A stretch of DNA of 64,000 nt. Source: Tritrichomonas musculus. Taxonomy: Eukaryota; Parabasalia; Tritrichomonadida; Tritrichomonadidae. The position numbers were made by a program, and so were the translations under genes. The DNA is taken from positions 868,001 through 932,000 of the forward strand of contig JAPFFF010000027.1 of NCBI GenBank assembly GCA_039105265.1. Reading direction: 5' to 3'. This document shows positions 59,024 through 64,000 of this stretch, in pieces. Position 1 is the stretch's first letter. Every line of letters begins with the position of its first letter. The notes under the pieces were generated by a model. That model saw only the letters and a list, made by a program, of their open reading frames with translations, made no database searches and was not told the DNA's origin.

Positions 59024-60019
59024 CAAAAAATTACTTTTCAATACCATTCAAATATTATTTTAAATTTATCTTTAAATTATTTTTTTTTAAAAAATAATTA
59101 TTCATAAATATAATTTTATAATACATTTAACATATTTGTATATTGCATATTAATATTAAAAATCAGTTTTTAAGCAAGATTTTCAAATTAAAATTAAATG
59201 GGTGAAATTTAATTTTTTGTCAATTCAATGGTTAAAAAAATTAAATTAAAACATAAATATATTATTTTGATCAAATTTCTGAAAGATATAAATAATAAAT
59301 ATGCAAATATTTGATGATTTTATATAAATATACGTGAAAATATTAACATAATTTATCACATAAATAGGAAATATATAAATATATTGAGATCTTTTCTTTA
59401 AAACTCTTTTACTTTGTGGAAAAAATAGATTAAAAATATTTTTAATCAACATTTTTTGAGTGGTAAAGTCGAATTCAAAAAGCTTGGGACAACTTCTCAA
59501 TTAAATTCTGATAAAAGTGAAAAACACAATCTTCTTTTCAATTATTTTTTTTTCTTTATTTATTGAGTTATATTCTCTAAAATTCCAATCAATAGTGAAA
59601 AAATGTTTCCAATACGAGCCAAAACATATATTACTGAACTTTCAATTTATAGCGCAATACTTAAAAATCGATGATCATCAACTTTTTTGTAAATTCATGA
59701 TCAAAAAATAGTATTTGAGCAAGTGTTTACAAAAGAAATTCTATTTTAATATCATTGCAGGCTTTACAATGCGTTTTCTAGTGAATTAGTGCAAAGATCT
59801 ATGATAATTTTCACCAAAGATTAGGTAAATTGTATTTTTTTGAGGATTTTTTCCTTACAAAAATATGGATTAATGATAGATACAACATTAACCATATGAA
59901 AAAATATATGTTTTTATATAAAAATGATCTTTTATTCTTTGTTTTTTTATTATTTTCCCCTTTTTCCCCTTTAGCAATTCAATTTTTTTCAATATATCTC
60001 ACAAAAAAAATCATTCATG
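59024..60019. other. AT-rich stretch with possible gene relic
   Basis: A frame at 59517-59711 starts with a signal-peptide-like segment (MKNTIFFSIIFFSLFIELYSL). Protein-like sequence seems to continue after its stop in other frames up to about 59825 (for example LYNAFSSELVQRSMIIFTKD). It may be a decayed small secreted-protein gene or chance; the rest is AT-rich. Confidence 0.25.
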
Positions 60020-60350
60020 CTATGTGTTAGGGTGGCATTATGATTTGGGACCATCATTCAATTTTGAATAAAATTGAAAGGACGGGTCTCAAATTATTTT
60101 TAGATACCATTTTTTCATGCTTTTAAATGATAATATTAGAGTAAAAAATATCTAGTTGCATAGATTTTATGAATTTATCCTTTTTTTTTAATTATTTTTT
60201 TAATAAGTATTAATTTTTGAGAAAATTTGTGAATTAATATATTGCATTGATTTATACCTCAAAGCTTGAATTTCTGGATTTGTTAATTTGGGATTTTTTT
60301 TTGATAATTTTTTCAAATTCCGCTTGATTATTTTCTGTTAATCAAAATTT

Positions 60351-60425
60351 GGTTGATTTAATTCCGGTTGATTTAATCCCGGTTGATTTAATTCCGGTTA
60401 ATTTAATTCCCGCTGATTTAATTCC
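60351..60425. repeat. 15-bp subterminal tandem repeat in hAT element
   Basis: Five units of GGTTGATTTAATTCC with small changes, plus a partial sixth, about 320 bases from the left end. Clusters of short subterminal repeats are known transposase-binding sites in hAT elements such as Ac; this role is inferred here. Confidence 0.85.
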
Positions 60426-60523
60426 AGTTGATTTTTTTTTGTGCAATTTATATAAAAAATAATTTAATTTATTAAATATTTGTTTATTTAGAGAGTTTAT
60501 CTTGCTATTTCTATGTAAAAAGC

Positions 60524-62101
60524 TTAAAGATCAAAATGTTCTATTTTTTCTGCAAAATCTTCCCATTTGATTGAACCAAGTTCCTTAAAAATACTATCAA
60601 ATTTCACAATCATTCGTGCATTAAGTGACGAAACGTTGGAATTGCACATTTCTCCTCTAGTAGCTCTTGAAAGAGCTGCAAATAACCGCTCGACAGCTGC
60701 TTCAGAAGATGGTATTTGCAATATTTCTATTGCTAGCTTGAAAAAAGATGAACGAATTTTCAAATCATTCTCATTAGCAATTCTTAACCATGTATTAATT
60801 GCTTTTTCATCATCATTGAATTGTGATTCATCAAAGAATGACAAATATTGAACGAAAATATATCGATTAGTTTCGATGGTTATTTGTTCAAATTTTCGCT
60901 CTTTTTGATAACTAACTAAACCATTAATAGCAGCCATTAAAATTCTATTTTCTGATTTGTGATACTTTCTATAAAAAATTAACCCAGGCTTTGTTAAGAG
61001 AAATGCAACCAATGGCAAATTCAACGATAACGTTGAATAAAATCTGTTTTTCAAATGAAACAAAACTCTTTGAGAAGCCTTTGCATCAATTTCTTGTAAT
61101 TGTGAAGTTGCAATAAGATATGCTGGAACTATATCAGCTATACAAGAATAGTCTTTTTCAACAGTTTCGATAAAATTCCACATAATTTCAAGAATTCTTT
61201 CTAAATTTTCCCAACTGATTGATTCTTGAATTTTTTTTAATGCTTCATTAATTTGAGTATCGTCAAGATCTTCATATAATCCAAAATTAATTCTGATAAA
61301 ATGAACGCATTTAAAAAGTGAGCTCCATCTTTCTGTAATCAACGCTGGCGCAAAGCCTTTTCTGAAAGATTCTTCAGGTTTATTCCTCATTAAAAAAGTT
61401 ATAATTTCGTATACAAAACCAAATTCATCTTTTGAATCAAAGGAATCCTTTATCACCAAATTTGCTGTGTGTGCAGCGCATGGTTGTCGTATAAAGTTTT
61501 TACCGGTTTTTTGTTGTGCGCTGTTTTTATTTCCATTGAACGCAGATATATTGGAACGCGCATTGTCACAACAAACTGCAACAACAGTTGTGTTATTTCT
61601 GCTCAAATCATTTACTACAGATGCTATTAATTCAGCCAATGTTAATGATTGATTGTTTGGTACACTATTTACTGAATAAACATATAATCGTTTATAAGTA
61701 TAAACAATTATTCCTTGGTATTTAACGCCCCATCGTGAACTTCCGTCACACATCAGTGAGACTGTTTTGCCTTCAACTTTTGTTAACATATTTTGATGAA
61801 TCCTTTTTGAAAGATTTTTTAATTCCTCTGAAAGCTTGTTTCTGTTTGGAATTACAAAGGTTTGATCAAGTATTTGAAAAGTCAACTGAAGATATGGATT
61901 TGTAGCAGATCTTAATGAAATATTGGCTGTTGCGATATAGCGTAAAAATGATTCTAATGCTTTTTTATGAACATCATTTCGGTTTTGATTTCTATTAATT
62001 TTTTCGATACAGTTATGCAAGCTTGCACCAGTTTTGCTTAATAAATATTTCCCACATTTTGAACAATGATAGATTATAGTAGTTTTTTTAGAATCTTCCA
62101 T
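60524..62101 (-). CDS. hAT-family transposase
   Basis: About 525 residues from the ATG at 62101 (MEDSKKTT). The frame is open to an ATG at 62218, but those 39 residues are hydrophobic and not typical. Order: BED-like zinc finger with CSKCG and a later HNC; an RNase-H-like core with LMCDGSSRWG (first catalytic Asp), CCDNARSN (second Asp), CAAHTANL (CxxH) and TERWSSLF (RW); then the hAT C-terminal dimerisation block FKLAIEILQIPSSEAAVERLF, which is the best family signature. It catalyses cut-and-paste transposition by hairpin-forming excision. No stop or shift interrupts it, so it may be functional. Confidence 0.92.
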   Translation of the reverse strand: MEDSKKTTIIYHCSKCGKYLLSKTGASLHNCIEKINRNQNRNDVHKKALESFLRYIATANISLRSATNPYLQLTFQILDQTFVIPNRNKLSEELKNLSKRIHQNMLTKVEGKTVSLMCDGSSRWGVKYQGIIVYTYKRLYVYSVNSVPNNQSLTLAELIASVVNDLSRNNTTVVAVCCDNARSNISAFNGNKNSAQQKTGKNFIRQPCAAHTANLVIKDSFDSKDEFGFVYEIITFLMRNKPEESFRKGFAPALITERWSSLFKCVHFIRINFGLYEDLDDTQINEALKKIQESISWENLERILEIMWNFIETVEKDYSCIADIVPAYLIATSQLQEIDAKASQRVLFHLKNRFYSTLSLNLPLVAFLLTKPGLIFYRKYHKSENRILMAAINGLVSYQKERKFEQITIETNRYIFVQYLSFFDESQFNDDEKAINTWLRIANENDLKIRSSFFKLAIEILQIPSSEAAVERLFAALSRATRGEMCNSNVSSLNARMIVKFDSIFKELGSIKWEDFAEKIEHFDL

Positions 62102-62583
62102 ATATGTTTGGATCTTGAAAAAAATAATGCCGAAATTGTTTGTAAAATTCAAGTCTTCGTCGAGATAGAACATTAAAAAGAAAGACCAAATATGCAAACA
62201 AAAAGCCATGGCTCTCAATTTTTTTGAGATAATATAGTGCCACCTCCATTTTCATTGCAATCTTCATACGTTTTTCATAATATTATTGAACAAAACATTT
62301 TATTTCGATCACAACTATTATATCAAATATTCATTTTCCAAAAAAGACCATTAAAATTATTAGAAAAATATGAATTTATATTAGAAATGCTTTTTAAAGA
62401 AAAAAAAAATAAAAATATTGTAATTAAATATATCATCTTAACTTTTATAAATAATTTTTATTTTTAAATCAAAAATCTAATTTTATTTACTATTATATTA
62501 TCATTTTTTTAAATTTAAATAAAACAAATAAACTCACAAAAATAATTGAGGTATCTCATAGAATGTGCCACATTACTATGTGT

Positions 62584-64000
62584 ATAGTAACGGCAAAAAT
62601 ATAAAATTGCTTTATTTTTTAAATATATATTGTAATTAATGTATTATTAAATATTGAATATAATATTGTCTGGTTTTAATCGATAAATGCATCGGTAAAC
62701 AAAAAACTTTTTTTGTGAAAAATGATTACAATAAATATTCAATTTAATAAAAATATTTTTTTTTTCATATCTTTTTATTATATTGTTTTTTCGATATATT
62801 TTATATATTTATATTATTATGTTAAATTTGTTATATTATTTATTATTTCTTTAACTTTTAATATTTGCATTTGTTTTAATTATTAAAATTATATTTATAC
62901 TGCAAAGGTGATATTTATGTTTTTCTTCATGTTAGCATGTTAGTTTACTCTTGTTAGCATAAAATAATACATTATTACTATCATCAGCATGACCAAGGTT
63001 TGATTTTTATTTTGACATAATAATTGATGCTAGAACTCATATTCACTAAAATTACTCTAAATACATGAATGTATATCTCGTTGGTAAACAAAACTATAAT
63101 TCTTCTTGGTTTCAATCAATAAAAAAATGGAATTTCGTTCTTTGGTATTTTAAAATTTATATTTTATTTTTTATATTTTTATTAACTCAAAGCATAATAT
63201 AATTATTTCAATTTTGTTATATTTTATTTTTAGATTTATTCATTTATTCAGTATCAATAGAAAATGGATCATTGAAAAAAAAATTCAGAATGTATTTTGA
63301 ATTCATATCTCAATATTTTTGAATATATATCAATATATATCTTAATATTTATGAGATATTGAAATATTTGAAATAACCTTTTAAAAAGTGTTTACATTTT
63401 ATGACAATTTTAATATATATATTCATTGATTGTAAAGATATATATTCATTTATTTATATCTAATATATATATTATGTTTAATATAAAATATTGTAAATTG
63501 ATATTGCAGCTAATATCAATGGATTAATGAAATTATCGAGGTCCATATTTAAAAGAAATTCTTAGATGCACCTATCGAGTAGTTTGTTGCAATTATTAGT
63601 TCATTTTATTTCATACACGAATAAAAATAATATATTAAATTTGTAAGAAATAAAATTAACCAGAATCCTCTAAAATAATAAAAATTTAACAAAAAACTAA
63701 TTTTTTTTTTTTAAATTCCTTAAATTTTAGTTCATTTTTAAATATATACCTCAGGAGCATGCTAATATCAATATATGATACAGAATAAGGTATTATATTT
63801 ATTAATTCTTTCTCAAATAATGTTAGATAAGAAAGATATTCTAATTATAATAATAATAAAAAAGTTCAAAATCTCCCTTTAAAATTAAAATCTTAGAGCC
63901 TAATTGCGATATTAATAAATATTTATAAAAGAACAATGTAAAAAAATAAATAATTTGGTGGATATTTTCAAAATATTGAAAAATCCAAAATACGTTATTT
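62584..64000. other. AT-rich terminal stretch, no gene seen
   Basis: About 1.4 kb of highly AT-rich DNA with TATAT-type low complexity (for example 63410-63490). I find no coding frame, RNA gene or repeat that can be supported. Confidence 0.6.

Larger units (their letters stand above)
60028..62575 (-). mobile_element. Apparently complete hAT transposon
   Basis: 2548 bp bounded by imperfect inverted ends (TAGGGTGGCA at 60028, reverse complement of the right end TAATGTGGCA) and a perfect 8-bp target duplication CTATGTGT (60020-60027 and 62576-62583). It contains one intact transposase frame on the minus strand and, between the gene's 3' end and the left terminus, a 15-bp tandem repeat. The perfect duplication and open frame suggest a recent insertion that may still be active. 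Confidence 0.88.

Noticed and set aside
62237-62467. 76-codon plus-strand frame inside the hAT element
   Set aside because: Low-complexity Ile/Lys/Phe composition and located in the element's 5' flank; most likely chance.

Overview
This window looks like nuclear DNA of a parabasalid (trichomonad) protist, most likely a Tritrichomonas-like species. The DNA is very AT-rich and almost all genes are single uninterrupted frames with the standard code. Short TCA(C/T/A)-type initiator motifs sit 6-21 bases before several ATGs, and several stop codons run straight into TAAA. The protein families are typical of trichomonads: DUF3447-ankyrin proteins, kinase-Sel1 fusions, NEK and TKL kinases, a divergent Rab and large coiled-coil proteins. 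The species call is inference.

Layout: 1-20 kb is gene-dense host DNA: a coiled-coil protein, a decayed gene, a cullin, a Sec23/24-like protein, a Rab GTPase, a giant coiled-coil protein, a NEK kinase divergent from an exportin-like protein, and a TKL kinase with a coiled-coil repeat and two C2 domains. At 20.8-23.2 kb lies a higher-GC, virus-like remnant: a GC-rich 141-bp inverted repeat, a broken helicase-like gene and two related small genes separated by a hairpin-rich non-coding stretch. A 575-bp MITE follows (23.3-23.9 kb). At 24-34 kb there is a helical (BAR-like?) protein, a GSK3-like kinase, an unknown protein divergent from a SNF5/SMARCB1 homologue, and a GAF/PDE-like protein with a 24-bp minisatellite.

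The most unusual locus is 34.4-40.4 kb. A DUF3447-type N-terminal exon is followed by 19 internal ankyrin cassettes and a terminal cassette with the stop codon. Each internal cassette encodes exactly one ankyrin repeat (18 of 19 are 99 nt, one is 102 nt). All are in the same orientation and phase, and they are separated by 20 stop-filled AT-rich spacers of 67-481 nt that share sequence words but show no GT-AG edges. Joined cassette to cassette they give one open frame of 1037 codons. Either this gene uses unconventional introns, or it is a cassette store from which ankyrin proteins are assembled. I consider it the candidate novel system.

41-64 kb holds acetyl-CoA synthetase, a thioredoxin-fold secretory protein, a broken kinase-Sel1 gene, an Asn/Asp/Gln-rich coiled-coil protein, a large kinase-like/Sel1 protein, a broken HD-domain gene and an orphan gene with a bacterial-type terminator hairpin. 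It also holds three DNA-transposon structures: a 984-bp hAT-type MITE (8-bp target duplication), a 2.6-kb foldback made of two inverted 1-kb TA-flanked copies, and an apparently complete 2548-bp hAT element with an intact transposase and perfect 8-bp target duplication. The last 1.4 kb is AT-rich with no gene seen.
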